Positions 34,928 to 46,177 of a stretch of 64,000 nucleotides of DNA are shown in pieces. A program made the position numbers and the translations under genes. The stretch spans positions 1,021,091 to 1,085,090 of the forward strand of contig NZ_LR733825.1 of the NCBI RefSeq assembly GCF_902506535.1, given 5' to 3'. Every line of letters begins with the position of its first letter. The first letter of the stretch is position 1. The notes under the pieces were generated by a model. The model was given only the letters and a program-made list of their open reading frames with translations. It had not been told where the DNA came from and did no database searches. The stretch comes from Pseudomonas sp. 8Z (lineage in GTDB: Bacteria > Pseudomonadota > Gammaproteobacteria > Pseudomonadales > Pseudomonadaceae).

Positions 34928-35905
34928 TCAACGGCCTGTTATGCCCAGCCAGCGTTGCAGGCGCGAAACCGGAGGCCGACGAAATGCATCGAGCAGTGCG
35001 TTGCAGTCGATCTGTCGCTGACTTTCCTCGAAAGCCAGCGCGGTGCGCAGGGCCTGCCAGCAGTGCTGTGGCATCTGCGCCGGGCGTTGCAGTTGCTTGT
35101 CCAGCTCCATGCTCTTGGCCTGCTTGGCGCTGAGCCGACGGAACGGGTGCTGCCCACTGGCCAGCTCCACTAGCACGCAGGCCACCGCGTACACATCGGC
35201 GGCGGATGACAACGCGGCACCTTCGAGCAACTCCAGCGCGGCGTAACGCGGCGTCCAGGCGGCGATGCGATTGCGGCACAAGCGCGGCAGGCCCGGCAGC
35301 AGCCCTTCAACAGGTTGACCGAGACCATAATCGAATAGGCGTAGGCCGTCTTCGGCCAACATCACATTGCTGGGTTTCAGATCGCCGTGCAGTACGCCCA
35401 GTTCGTGGGAGTACGCGAGCGCTTCGAGCAGGGGGATGGCAATGGCGCGCAGTTCCTCCCAGGGCAAGCCTTCGGGGCGCTCGCATAGCAACTGGTCGAG
35501 AGTCAGGCCACGCATCAGCTCTAAGGTGATGAAGGCGCGCTGGCAGGCGGTGTCCACTTCAAAACCGAACAGGCGCACCACATGCCGGTGATTGAGCCGC
35601 GAGGTGAGGGCGAACTCGCTATAGAGCAGGGCGTTGGCGTCCGGGTATTCGGCGAAGTCGTCGCTGAGGGTCTTCAGCGCCACATAAGGCTCGGGGTCGC
35701 CGAACTGTTCGCGCAGCAGGTCACGGGCGCGATACACCGCGCCCATGCCGCCGACACCGAGCAGACGCTCGATCTTGTAGCGCCCGCCGAGCACATCCGG
35801 CAGCTCGCCCGGCGCCTGGCGCGGGGTTTCGCGCACAGGCTCCTTGGCCGCGGTAGCGGCCAGAGCGAAGTAGGTGAGGTCGCTGGCTTCGGCAGATTCG
35901 GTCAT
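34928..35905 (-). CDS. stk1: Stk1, T6SS serine/threonine protein kinase
   Basis: A 325-residue Hanks-type kinase. Glycine loop GVGGMG (50-55), ATP lysine K78 (VALK), catalytic loop HGDLKPSN (173-180, D175) and DYG (192-194) in place of DFG. No membrane segment is visible, unlike PpkA of HSI-I. With Stp1 it should adjust secretion by phosphorylating Fha or other components. The start at 35905 overlaps the stp1 stop (ATGA). The same pair ends HSI-II in P. aeruginosa (PA1670-PA1671). Confidence 0.94.
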   Translation of the reverse strand: MTESAEASDLTYFALAATAAKEPVRETPRQAPGELPDVLGGRYKIERLLGVGGMGAVYRARDLLREQFGDPEPYVALKTLSDDFAEYPDANALLYSEFALTSRLNHRHVVRLFGFEVDTACQRAFITLELMRGLTLDQLLCERPEGLPWEELRAIAIPLLEALAYSHELGVLHGDLKPSNVMLAEDGLRLFDYGLGQPVEGLLPGLPRLCRNRIAAWTPRYAALELLEGAALSSAADVYAVACVLVELASGQHPFRRLSAKQAKSMELDKQLQRPAQMPQHCWQALRTALAFEESQRQIDCNALLDAFRRPPVSRLQRWLGITGR

Positions 35906-36630
35906 CGGCGGATCACCACGGCGCTGAGGTTGTCGCGGGCCGGGCCGTCGAGCACGCGCTGGAACAGGCGCTCCACGGCCAGGTGCGGCGAAGGTAGGTT
36001 GAGACAAGCCCCCAACTCGTCGGCGGAAACGCCCTGATAAAGACCATCGCTGCACAGCAGAAAAACATCGCCGGGCAGCACATCGAGTTCGAGGATGTCC
36101 AGTTGCAGGGTTTCGCTGGCACCGATGGCGCGGGTCAGGGCGTGTGCCGCCGGATGCCGCGCGGCTTCCTGTGGCGTCAGCCCCTGTTCGTCGATCAGTT
36201 GTTGCACCAGCGAGTGGTCGCGACTGAGCTGATACAGCCGTGAGCCACGCCATAGGTAGCAGCGACTGTCGCCAGCCCAGACGCAGACGGCACGCTCACC
36301 TTCGAGCAACAGGGCAACCACGGTGCTGCCGATCACCGTATCGGAACGGTCGGCGGTCACGGTTAGCTCCTGGCCGAGGCGATGGTTGAGCCGGTGCAGG
36401 CACTGACGCAATTCGACCAGACGCTGGTCGAGGCTGCCGTCGGGCAACTCGGCCAGTTGCTCGACGATCAGGCGGCTGGCGAGGGCGCCGTTCTGGTGCC
36501 CGCCCATGCCGTCGGCCACTACCCACAGGCCCTGCTCAGGCAGGGCCAGGAAGGCATCCTCGTTGCGCGCGCGCACCTTGCCGGTGTCGGTGCGCGCAGC
36601 GCTGCGCCAGGCGTTGGCAACTGCCGTCAT
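35902..36630 (-). CDS. stp1: Stp1, PP2C-type protein phosphatase
   Basis: A 242-residue PPM/PP2C phosphatase that removes phosphate from serine or threonine, opposing Stk1. Metal-binding motifs are visible: RARNEDAFL, VVADGMGGHQNG, LLCSDGLYQGV and the C-terminal PARDNLSAVVIRR. The start overlaps the tssM stop (TGATG), and the end overlaps stk1 (ATGA), so the three genes are translationally coupled. Confidence 0.95.
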   Translation of the reverse strand: MTAVANAWRSAARTDTGKVRARNEDAFLALPEQGLWVVADGMGGHQNGALASRLIVEQLAELPDGSLDQRLVELRQCLHRLNHRLGQELTVTADRSDTVIGSTVVALLLEGERAVCVWAGDSRCYLWRGSRLYQLSRDHSLVQQLIDEQGLTPQEAARHPAAHALTRAIGASETLQLDILELDVLPGDVFLLCSDGLYQGVSADELGACLNLPSPHLAVERLFQRVLDGPARDNLSAVVIRR

Positions 36631-39600
36631 CAGAGCGTCGCCGGCAGTTTGAAGCTGCGCAGCAGGCCGATGTCGAACGGGTTCGGCGAGCGCTGGCTGT
36701 GCAGCAGGTAGTTGGCGTGCAGACCACCGAGGTTGGCCTTGAGGATCAGCACGTCACGCCCGCTGTGGTAGTCCACGTCCATCAGGTCGAGCAGGCGGAA
36801 CAGCGACCAGGGGCCGGTGTTCTTCTCGATGCCGACGCGGCGCCCGCCCAGTTCCTCGACCACCAGGCTGGTGCGGTCTTCGTCGCTCGCGGCCGGCCAG
36901 CGGAAGGCGGTGGCGACGATTGGGCCGTGGCGGTATTCCAGCTCCTGATTGCCGAAGCGGAAGTCGGCGCGGCTCAGGCTGGAATCCAGCGAGTAGGGTT
37001 CGAGCTTGAACAGCACCTGCGGCTCGGCCGGGTTCTCGGCGAAGAAGCTGCGGCGGATCACCTGGGCGCGGCTCATCTGCAGGAGGAACTCGCGCGACAG
37101 CGGCAGACCACGGCCATCGACACGCCGCAGACGGTATTCGTCAGAGCTGCCGCTGACGAAGGGACGCAGGTACTGGTCGAAGAAGCGCTCGGCGATGCCT
37201 TGCGACTTGAAGAACTCGCGGAAGTCGGCCACCGCTACGTCGCTCTCGCTGTGCGCGCTGAACGGGTAACGCTGCTTCAACGAGTTGTCGTAGGCGGCGT
37301 ACAGCTCACTCTGATAACGCTGGTTGAGGAACTGATAGGCGTCGTTGAGCACCAGTCCCCAGCTATCCTCGGCCAGCAGCGCCAGCCAGTTGCCCACCGG
37401 CTGCGGCAGGCGTGCTGCGGCGCTGCGCACCTGGTTGATCGCATCGCGCTTGCCGGCCATGCGTGCCTTGGCCATTTCGAACGCGGCCTGGTCGCTGGCA
37501 CCGGCATTGGCCAGGCTGGCCAACTGACGCTGCAACTCATCGAGAGCTTGCATGCCAGCCGCCAGATCGACACCGGCACCGCCGTTGTCGTCGAGCAGCT
37601 TGTGCAGGCTTTCGAAGCGGCGCTCCAGAGTCTTGCGCGCGGTGTCCGGGGTGTTCTTGGCCAGGGCTTGCTGCGCCTGTTCGGCAGCGGCACTGGCCAG
37701 CTTGGCAGCCTTGCCCAGCTTGCCCTTGGCACCTTCCAACGCATCGGCGGCAGCACCCGCGTCATCAGCCGCATCGGCCAGGCCTTTGAAACGGGTGTTG
37801 TCACGAACCTCAACCAGCAATTGCAGCAGCGGCGAGTTGGCGGCGGTCAGACCGTTGAGCAGGGCAGCACCACGACCGGCGCTGCCAATCGGCTCCAAGC
37901 TGAGCTGGGCGATGGCTTCGCCCCAGTAGTTGCCGTAGTCACGGAAGTACAGTTGCTCCAGCTCCACCATCAGGCGACTGAGATCAGCAGCACTGAGGGT
38001 TTCACCCTCACCCAGCACCCAATTGTCACGCAGCAGCTCACGCACCAGGCTAGCGCCTTGGGCGGTGAAGGTCTTGCTGTAACCACTCTGGGTATAGAAG
38101 CCGGGAATAACGTAATCGCTGCCATTGATCAGGCCTGCCTGCGGGCCAAGTTTCTGGCTCAGGCGATAGTCCGGCAGGCTGCGCGCCTGTTCCCGCAGCA
38201 TGCGGTAGACGACGTTGGCCAGCGACTCGCTGCGCAGTACCTGACGCGCCTGGGCAACCAATTGGGCGTTGAGTGCGTAGGGCGCGAACGGCTCGTCGAG
38301 CAGACGCGCGAAGTGGGTGTTCAGGCCATGCTGCACCGGGCTGTTGCCGGTATAACGCACCGACCAGTCGGTGCCGACCCATTCCTTGAGGAAGTCCGGG
38401 TCGCGGCGCTCCTGCAGATTGAGCATCAGGTAGGCGCGCAGGCTGCCGAGCAGGCGCTCGCGGTCGCTGAGGTTAGCGCGGATCTGCGCCTCCAACTGAC
38501 GCGCCACACGCGGCAGCAGCAGGTTTTCCAGCTCAGCGCGGTAGGTCGAATACAGCGCCGGATTAACCGCCTCGCCCTGGAACAGCCCCGTGCGTTGCAG
38601 GTAGGACACATCATCCTTGGGCGGGAATACCTGGGTGGCCGCGTAGCTGCTGTCCAGCGCCTTGAGCACTTGCTGGGCATCGTCCTGCGGGTTGATCGTG
38701 CCGTGCTCGCGGGTCAGCGTCTGAGCGATGTCGCGCAGTTCTTCCAGACGGCCGTGGTTCGCCGAGAAGCCGCTGGCCCAGAGCACGCCGAACAGTGCCA
38801 GCACGCCAAAGGCGGTGGCGTACATGGCGCGCTGACCCCAATCGATACGGCGCACTTCTTTCTGATCCAGGCCCGCCAGCTCGGACTCAGGGAAGATCAC
38901 CCGGCTAAGCAGGTGGTTGATGAAGCGTGCGCGGCCGCTGCGGAAGGTCGGCAGGGCGTTGCCAGACAGGCCGAGGTTACGGCCGATACCCGCCGTCATC
39001 GGGTCGAGCTGCTCATTGAGTTGCGGCGCACTGGTCAGGTAGAAACCGCGCAACTTGCTGGCACGCTGATAGCGGTTGCCGGCGAAAGCCAGTTCGACGA
39101 ACAGGCACAGGCGCTCACCGATCTGGCCGAGCTGGTGCGGGAAGTCGAGGATGCGGCCACGGCGTTGGGTATCGCGCTCCTGGTGCATGCGCAGGATCAC
39201 CTGGCTGTTGAGGCGGCGCAGCAGCTCTTCGAACTCCTGGCGCACCACGGCCACGTCGGTGGCGTTCTGCTCCTTGCGGAAGCTGGCGCCGAGTACCTGC
39301 TCGCTTTCCTCGCGCGATAGCTGGTCGAAGAACTCGTCGAAGCCCAACACCTTGTCGGCCTTGCTCAGCACCAGATAGACCGGCACATCGGCGCCCAGAC
39401 GCTGGTGGATTTCCTGCAGCCGCTGGCGGGTCTGGCGGGCCAGGGTTTCCAGCTCCACTTCCGTACCGCCTTGCAGTTGCTCGACCGGGATGTTCACCAG
39501 CACACCGTTAAGCGGGCGCGCGCGGCGCTGGCGCAGCAGGCCGAGCAGGGTATTCCAGCCACTGTTGTCGATCTGTGCATCAGGTTGAGTCAGGTAACGG

Positions 39601-40169
39601 CCGGCGGTATCGATCAGCACCGCGTGGTCGGCGAAATACCAGTCGGCATAGCGGGTGCCGGACACATCCTTGGTCAGGCGCTGGTTCTCGCCACGGTTGA
39701 GCGGGAAGTCCAGGCCGGAGAAATCCAGCAGGCTGGTCTTGCCGCTGCCCTGCGGGCCGAGCAGCAGATACCAGGGCAGGTCGTTGCGCCATTTCTCGCT
39801 GCGCCCGCGATACAGGCTGGAGCGTTTGAGGGTGCGCAGGGCGTCCTTGAAGCGATGGCGCAGCTCACTCTGTTCCTCGTTGATCTGCTCCTCGCGACGC
39901 AGGCGCTCCTGAGCATCGGCGTCGTTCTCGGCAGCCTTCTTGCGCGCAGTGGCGCGCCAACTGGCGAACACCATGGCCAGGCCCCAGAGCAGGAAGATCA
40001 GGCTGATGGTCAGCAGGCGGCTGGTGGCCGACTCCCAGAACTTGTAGTCGTCCACAGCCAGCAGCGGGCCGACGAACCACACCAGCAGCGCGAGGACGAG
40101 AACCAGGCACAGGCTCCAGACCCAGGTTTTGCGGAAAAAGGCGCCAAGTTTGGCGAAGAAGGTCTTCAT
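36630..40169 (-). CDS. tssM: TssM (IcmF), T6SS inner-membrane complex protein
   Basis: A 1179-residue protein. Two N-terminal membrane segments (about 18-36 and 50-70) flank a short loop, and a third lies near 445-465. The cytoplasmic domain has Walker A GPQGSGKT (138-145), and a long periplasmic domain reaches the C-terminus. It spans the envelope with TssJ and TssL and anchors the baseplate. Length and domains are standard. It overlaps tssL by ATGA. Confidence 0.97.
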   Translation of the reverse strand: MKTFFAKLGAFFRKTWVWSLCLVLVLALLVWFVGPLLAVDDYKFWESATSRLLTISLIFLLWGLAMVFASWRATARKKAAENDADAQERLRREEQINEEQSELRHRFKDALRTLKRSSLYRGRSEKWRNDLPWYLLLGPQGSGKTSLLDFSGLDFPLNRGENQRLTKDVSGTRYADWYFADHAVLIDTAGRYLTQPDAQIDNSGWNTLLGLLRQRRARPLNGVLVNIPVEQLQGGTEVELETLARQTRQRLQEIHQRLGADVPVYLVLSKADKVLGFDEFFDQLSREESEQVLGASFRKEQNATDVAVVRQEFEELLRRLNSQVILRMHQERDTQRRGRILDFPHQLGQIGERLCLFVELAFAGNRYQRASKLRGFYLTSAPQLNEQLDPMTAGIGRNLGLSGNALPTFRSGRARFINHLLSRVIFPESELAGLDQKEVRRIDWGQRAMYATAFGVLALFGVLWASGFSANHGRLEELRDIAQTLTREHGTINPQDDAQQVLKALDSSYAATQVFPPKDDVSYLQRTGLFQGEAVNPALYSTYRAELENLLLPRVARQLEAQIRANLSDRERLLGSLRAYLMLNLQERRDPDFLKEWVGTDWSVRYTGNSPVQHGLNTHFARLLDEPFAPYALNAQLVAQARQVLRSESLANVVYRMLREQARSLPDYRLSQKLGPQAGLINGSDYVIPGFYTQSGYSKTFTAQGASLVRELLRDNWVLGEGETLSAADLSRLMVELEQLYFRDYGNYWGEAIAQLSLEPIGSAGRGAALLNGLTAANSPLLQLLVEVRDNTRFKGLADAADDAGAAADALEGAKGKLGKAAKLASAAAEQAQQALAKNTPDTARKTLERRFESLHKLLDDNGGAGVDLAAGMQALDELQRQLASLANAGASDQAAFEMAKARMAGKRDAINQVRSAAARLPQPVGNWLALLAEDSWGLVLNDAYQFLNQRYQSELYAAYDNSLKQRYPFSAHSESDVAVADFREFFKSQGIAERFFDQYLRPFVSGSSDEYRLRRVDGRGLPLSREFLLQMSRAQVIRRSFFAENPAEPQVLFKLEPYSLDSSLSRADFRFGNQELEYRHGPIVATAFRWPAASDEDRTSLVVEELGGRRVGIEKNTGPWSLFRLLDLMDVDYHSGRDVLILKANLGGLHANYLLHSQRSPNPFDIGLLRSFKLPATL

Positions 40170-41047
40170 TTCACGTCATCCATGCTGACACCCGAGGCCG
40201 GGTCGAGTTGCTGATACGGCTTGAGGACGGTGTCGCGTTGCTCGCCGAGCACCCAGGCGAAACCGGCGTACATCATCACCAGGCACATCAGGGTGAACAG
40301 CGCCACCAGCCACCACGGCACGATGCGTACCAGGCGCCGACGGCCATCCTTGAGACCCTGCCAGTGCGGCGAGATTTCCCGTGGCACGTCGCCACGCAGT
40401 TGGCGGATCTGCCGGTAGAGGCTGTCGCGTACCGCTTCCAGTTCGAGCATGCCGCGCGCCAGCACGCGGTACTTGCCCTCGAAACCGAGCGACAGGCACA
40501 GGTACATCAGCTCCAGCATCGGCAGGTGCTTGACCGGGTTGCGCGACAGGCGTTCGAGCAGTTGGAAGAACTTCTCACCACCGAAGGTCTCGTTGTGGAA
40601 CGAGGACAGCAGGCTCATCTGCGACCACTGGCTCTCGTTGCCCCAGGGCGTGGTCACCACCGCCTCGTCGACCACGGTGCACAGCACGTAACGCGCGGCC
40701 ATCACCTGGCTACTTTCGGCGCCTTCGTGCAGGGCACGGTGCTCGAACAGCTTGATCTCACGGGTCAGGCGTTGGTTGAGGGCGTCCAGATCCTCGCCCT
40801 CGAAGCTGTGCTTGAGACGCACCACTTCCGAGAGCAGCGAGGACGCCGCCGCCACCAGCGGGTTGAGGCTGATGTTGAAGCTCTCCGCCGGGCGCAGGCG
40901 CGCGGCAAAGATCATGCGTTCTTCGAGCTGCTCGAATTTCGGCGGTGCGCTGAAGTCGGTCAGCGGACTTTCGGCGCGGGCTTCGCCCTTGCGGTTGAGG
41001 ATGACGGTCTTGTCATCCTGGCCGTATTCCATTTCCTTGGTAGTCAT
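40166..41047 (-). CDS. tssL: TssL (DotU), T6SS inner-membrane complex protein
   Basis: A 293-residue protein with a cytoplasmic DotU domain (about 55-235, including the ARYVLCTVVDEAVVTTPWG and NETFGGEKFFQLLERL motifs) and one C-terminal membrane segment (about 243-266). There is no OmpA-like peptidoglycan-binding extension, so the complex must rely on another anchor. It starts two bases after the tssK stop. Confidence 0.97.
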   Translation of the reverse strand: MTTKEMEYGQDDKTVILNRKGEARAESPLTDFSAPPKFEQLEERMIFAARLRPAESFNISLNPLVAAASSLLSEVVRLKHSFEGEDLDALNQRLTREIKLFEHRALHEGAESSQVMAARYVLCTVVDEAVVTTPWGNESQWSQMSLLSSFHNETFGGEKFFQLLERLSRNPVKHLPMLELMYLCLSLGFEGKYRVLARGMLELEAVRDSLYRQIRQLRGDVPREISPHWQGLKDGRRRLVRIVPWWLVALFTLMCLVMMYAGFAWVLGEQRDTVLKPYQQLDPASGVSMDDVK

Positions 41048-41049
41048 GG

Positions 41050-42381
41050 TCAGTTCCTGATCGCCCAGAATTTCAACTCAAGCCCGGAAAACTCGCCGGA
41101 CACGTGGAAGGCGAAGCCGCCGGAGCGTTCTAGCTGCGCCTGTTCCTCGGAGCTGAGCTCCAAGGCGAAGTAGGTCTTGCCCGAGTGGAAAGGGATTTGC
41201 CGTGGTGCCACCGGCAACGGTTTGACCTTGATTCCCGGCAGGTGCAGGTTGACCAGTTGGCGGATGCGCTCGACCGGGCCGACCTTGAGGTGCGCCGGCA
41301 GACGCTGACGCAGCTCTTCGGAGTCGCACTGAGCGCTGGCCGCAAGCACGAAGCTGGAGGTGCCGAGTAGCTTGTGGTCGTGCAGCGGCGCCACCTGGAT
41401 ACCGTACTGACGTTGCTGCAGGAGCATCTCGATGGCGTGCTGTTCGAGCACCATCGACAGCACCTGGCGAATGGCGTCCATCAGCTTGCGGAAGCTCAGG
41501 CCCTGGTCGCTGTGCAGGTAGCGGCCTTCCAGACGCGGGCGCTTGGTCTCGCTGGAGAAGGTGGCCAACTCGCCGAGCAGGCCGACCAGCTCACGGTAGA
41601 TCTGCTCTGGGTGCACCAGTTCGACGCCCAGATAGTGACGCAGGATCGGCTCATAGCGGTTGATCAACTGCAACATCATGAAGTCGCCGACCTCGGCACC
41701 GCCCACCTTGCCGGTGGCGCGAATCCGTTCGGCGAGAATGTCGCCACGGTGGGCGAGCATGCTGATCACTTCCTTGAGGCAGCTCAGCAGGTAGCCGGAG
41801 GCCTGGAAGTTCACGTAGGTCGGGGTAAATTCCGGGTCGAGGCTGATCACACCGTCCGGGGTGGTGTCGAGCACGTCGCACAACTTGAGTTTGACGTAAG
41901 CCTGGTCGCTCTGTTGCTCGCCGAGCAGCAGGCGGAAATCCGGGCGGCCAGTGCTGACCTGGCTGATGCTGCTATCGCCAGCGTTGCAGTCGGCCACTTC
42001 TTCGTCGAAGGCGACGTAACGCGCCAGCACGTCCTTCTGCTCCGAACGACGGCTCTCGATGTGGTTGCCGGTAACCAGCGGCAGTGCCAGGTAGACCGGG
42101 GTGTTGCCGGTATTGGGCGGCACGTCCAGCCCCAGCGGTTCACGCTCAACGCCAAGGTCGAAGAGGCTGCCGTCGGGCAGCACGCCACTGGCCTTGCTCA
42201 CCACCAGCTTGCCCATGTTGAGAAACTGGCGATCGATCTCCAACTCGAAAAAGCCCCAGGCGTAGCTGGCCAGCTTCTGTGTGCGGAGCTTGAGCTGATG
42301 ATCGAAGTAGCGATCGTTTTGCTGGAAGTGCTGCGGACGCAGCAGCATGCCTTCCTGCCAGATGACTTTGTGCTGGCTCAT
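41050..42381 (-). CDS. tssK: TssK, T6SS baseplate protein
   Basis: A 443-residue protein with the family opening IWQEGMLLRPQHFQQNDRYFDHQL. TssK trimers link the baseplate (TssF/TssG) to the TssL-TssM membrane complex. Length is typical. The start overlaps the tssJ stop by ATGA. Confidence 0.97.
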   Translation of the reverse strand: MSQHKVIWQEGMLLRPQHFQQNDRYFDHQLKLRTQKLASYAWGFFELEIDRQFLNMGKLVVSKASGVLPDGSLFDLGVEREPLGLDVPPNTGNTPVYLALPLVTGNHIESRRSEQKDVLARYVAFDEEVADCNAGDSSISQVSTGRPDFRLLLGEQQSDQAYVKLKLCDVLDTTPDGVISLDPEFTPTYVNFQASGYLLSCLKEVISMLAHRGDILAERIRATGKVGGAEVGDFMMLQLINRYEPILRHYLGVELVHPEQIYRELVGLLGELATFSSETKRPRLEGRYLHSDQGLSFRKLMDAIRQVLSMVLEQHAIEMLLQQRQYGIQVAPLHDHKLLGTSSFVLAASAQCDSEELRQRLPAHLKVGPVERIRQLVNLHLPGIKVKPLPVAPRQIPFHSGKTYFALELSSEEQAQLERSGGFAFHVSGEFSGLELKFWAIRN

Positions 42382-42869
42382 TGTGCCTGCTCCTGCTCGT
42401 CATCGAGGTTTCGAATGCCGCGTTCCTCCAGGCTCAGATGCGCCTGGTTGCGCTGCAGCGCCTCAACGGGGATGACGTAGCGCCAGCTCGCTTCTGGCAG
42501 GTCGCGGTAGGCAGCGAGTACGCCGACATAACGGCTGCCTTCTTGTACCGAGAGTTTCAGTTCACGGGTTTCGCCCGGACGCAGCTCCAGCTCCTCGAAC
42601 GCCACCAGATCGGGCGCCAAGGCTTCCTTGGGACGCTGGTAGAGGGAGAAGAAATCGGCGTTCTCGAAGGCCACCGGGTGCTGCAGCTCCATCAGGCGCA
42701 CAACGATGGGCGAGGGCCGCCCGTTGAGATCAGGGTTGAGCTGATCGCTACCGGTCAGGCTCAAGTCGAGCTTGGTCATGGTCGAGTAAGGCGACAGGGC
42801 CGAGCAGCCGGTCAGCGTCAGCAGCAGGGCGCACAGCGCCAGAGAAAACAGGCGAGGCATGGGCATCAT
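42378..42869 (-). CDS. tssJ: TssJ, T6SS outer-membrane lipoprotein
   Basis: A 163-residue lipoprotein with lipobox LTGC (mature Cys near residue 22). The mature domain has the TssJ pattern: DLSLTGSDQLNPDLNGRPSPIVVRLMEL near the front and FEELELRPGETRELKL in the middle. It binds the periplasmic end of TssM. It starts at ATGATG, overlaps the fha stop by four bases and the tssK start by four. Confidence 0.95.
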   Translation of the reverse strand: MMPMPRLFSLALCALLLTLTGCSALSPYSTMTKLDLSLTGSDQLNPDLNGRPSPIVVRLMELQHPVAFENADFFSLYQRPKEALAPDLVAFEELELRPGETRELKLSVQEGSRYVGVLAAYRDLPEASWRYVIPVEALQRNQAHLSLEERGIRNLDDEQEQAQ

Positions 42870-44062
42870 CCTTGAAGGTCGGTGTTGAGGGTGGCGATCA
42901 GGCGAACCTGCTCTTCGTAGGCACTGGCGAAGTCACGGGCGAACAGGCGATCACTCCAGTCGTCGTTCTGCTCCAGCGAGGCATGCAGGCGGCGATAGGC
43001 GCGCCAGCGGCTGCCATCGGTGGCGATCAGCGGTTTGCGGCCACTGCGTTCGAAGTTCAGAGTCAGTTGTTCGGGAGCGAACTGCTCGAACATGCCCTTG
43101 ACCGCCGCGCGGCTGGCAGCCAGCAGCGCCACCTGATGCGCCTGCAGATCACGGAAGCTGCGGCTGATGGCCTGTTCGGCGGGCAGCAGGCCGGCCTTTC
43201 CGCCACGCAGCAGGTGGCTCAGCGTCTCACTGGTATCCAAGCCGTGCTTGAGCGGGTTGTTGCCCGCGCTCTGTACCGTGGTCAGCGCCAGGCGCAGTTC
43301 GTTTTTCAATTCGCTGCGCGTGCGCAGGGCCTGCTGCAAACTGCCGATACTCTGCTTGAGCAGCTTGGCGGCGTTGAGCGCCAGGGCTTGGCGAGCCTCT
43401 TCATCGAGGTCGTCGAGGCGCACACCGAGGGCATCGGCGAACTTCTCCCAGAAGGTTGGCGGCAGGCGCTCGGGCTCCGGCGCCGGTTTGGGCTGCGGCG
43501 CAGGCTTGGGCACCACCAGCTCGGGCACCAGCAGGTTCTCTTCGTCGATCTGCGCGTAGTCGCGCTGCTGCGCCTGTGCGGTGCTGGGGCGCAATACGGC
43601 GGTCAGATCATCCACCTCGGCGTACACGCGCTCCTGCTGCTCCAGCGCGTTGAGCGGGTCAAGGTCGAGGAAGGCATCGTCAGGGATGATGCTGCCAGCC
43701 GTCTGCGGCAGGCCGATATCACCCTCGAACATAGCCGGATCGCGGATCAGCCGCGCACGGATCTCGAAGTCGCCCAGGCAGTACACGCTGCCATGCTCGA
43801 TACGCTGCGGGCTGCCCTTGGCCAGGCTGGCGCCGGTGTCCTTGAGGGCAATGCCGTTGCTGCTGGTGTCGGTCAGGTAGAAGGCGCCATCGCGATAGCT
43901 GACTTCTGCATGCCGACTGGACAGCACGCGCTTGCGATCCGGGATCACCCAGTCGCACTCCTCGGCCCGTCCGATCACACCACCGGCCTGCTTGAAGGTT
44001 TTGGTGGTCGTTAGACCTGGCACGAACTGCTGCGCGCTGACCACATCGAATACCAGTTCCAT
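42866..44062 (-). CDS. fha: Fha, FHA-domain T6SS scaffold (TagH type)
   Basis: A 398-residue protein. The N-terminal FHA domain (about 5-105) shows GVIGRAEECDWVIPD, VLSSRHAEVSY and TDTSSNGIAL, the phosphothreonine-binding signature. A proline-rich linker lies near 190-205 (KPAPQPKPAPEPERLPP), and the C-terminal helical TagH-type domain covers about 210-398. It probably recognises targets phosphorylated by Stk1. The ATG at 44062 is placed by homology; upstream in-frame sequence overlaps the small lipoprotein gene in another frame. Confidence 0.93.
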   Translation of the reverse strand: MELVFDVVSAQQFVPGLTTTKTFKQAGGVIGRAEECDWVIPDRKRVLSSRHAEVSYRDGAFYLTDTSSNGIALKDTGASLAKGSPQRIEHGSVYCLGDFEIRARLIRDPAMFEGDIGLPQTAGSIIPDDAFLDLDPLNALEQQERVYAEVDDLTAVLRPSTAQAQQRDYAQIDEENLLVPELVVPKPAPQPKPAPEPERLPPTFWEKFADALGVRLDDLDEEARQALALNAAKLLKQSIGSLQQALRTRSELKNELRLALTTVQSAGNNPLKHGLDTSETLSHLLRGGKAGLLPAEQAISRSFRDLQAHQVALLAASRAAVKGMFEQFAPEQLTLNFERSGRKPLIATDGSRWRAYRRLHASLEQNDDWSDRLFARDFASAYEEQVRLIATLNTDLQG

Positions 44063-44082
44063 GGTGAACCTACTCCTTGCGG

Positions 44083-44217
44083 TCAGTGGCCGCGTTTCTC
44101 GGCTTGCGGGTCGCCCAGTGGGCGGTATTGGTCGTCGCTGAACTTGTAGTTGCCAGCACAACCGGCCAGGGTGATGGCCAGCGCCAGCAGGACGGCGGCT
44201 CGATAGCGGTGCTGCAT
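44083..44217 (-). CDS. Small lipoprotein within the T6SS operon, 44 residues
   Basis: A very short gene between the DUF805 gene and fha. AAGGAG lies nine bases before the ATG. The protein starts MQHRYRAAVLLALAITLAGC, a clean signal with lipobox LAGC and mature Cys at residue 20, and has a 25-residue polar tail (GNYKFSDDQYRPLGDPQ). The stop is 20 bases before the fha start. Such a short lipoprotein could modify the TssJ environment or be an entry-exclusion-like peptide; its role is unknown. The signal, ribosome site and operon position argue that it is real. Confidence 0.7.
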   Translation of the reverse strand: MQHRYRAAVLLALAITLAGCAGNYKFSDDQYRPLGDPQAEKRGH

Positions 44218-44254
44218 GGGGTGCGCTCCTTTGCGAGAGGTGAAAGTGAACATG

Positions 44255-44655
44255 TCAGATGGCCCCGGTTAGCTGCCGGGCGGCAAAGCGTTGTGGTGCC
44301 GGAGGGCCATAGCGATTGGTACGGCGCTGGCCTGGCCAGATCGCCAGCAACGGCCAGATCAGATTGACCAGCAGTACCCAGTAACCACTGCAACCGATGT
44401 CATGCAGACGACGAACGCCTGCAGTCAGCGTGGCAACCCACCAATAGATGAGCCCGAGAACGACAAGAGCCGAGAGCACATTCTGCACCCACAGCGAATT
44501 GCTCTTGTTGCTCAAGGCCACAATTAGAAAAAGTGGCCAAGCGCTCCATACATGCAGCAGCAGATACTTGAGGCGCCCAATACGCCCACTGGAGATCATT
44601 GGCTCCAGTACGAACGAGGCAATACGGCCCGGTAAATTCTTCATGAACGCTTCCA

Positions 44656-44656
<1 letters not shown>
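44255..44656 (-). CDS. DUF805 membrane protein of the T6SS operon
   Basis: A 133-residue protein with four predicted membrane segments and the DUF805 motif GVRRLHDIGCSGYWVLL. It occupies the slot of orfX (PA1664) between sfa2 and fha2 in P. aeruginosa HSI-II; I cannot tell whether it is the same family. The ATG overlaps the stop of the sigma-54 activator gene (TGATG). No T6SS function is established for DUF805 proteins. Confidence 0.85.
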
Positions 44657-46176
<1,520 letters not shown>

Positions 46177-46177
46177 C

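Noticed and set aside
36699..39320. An 873-residue plus-strand open frame opposite tssM
   Set aside because: It has low-complexity Q/E/A/V-rich composition and no motifs; tssM on the other strand is unambiguous.
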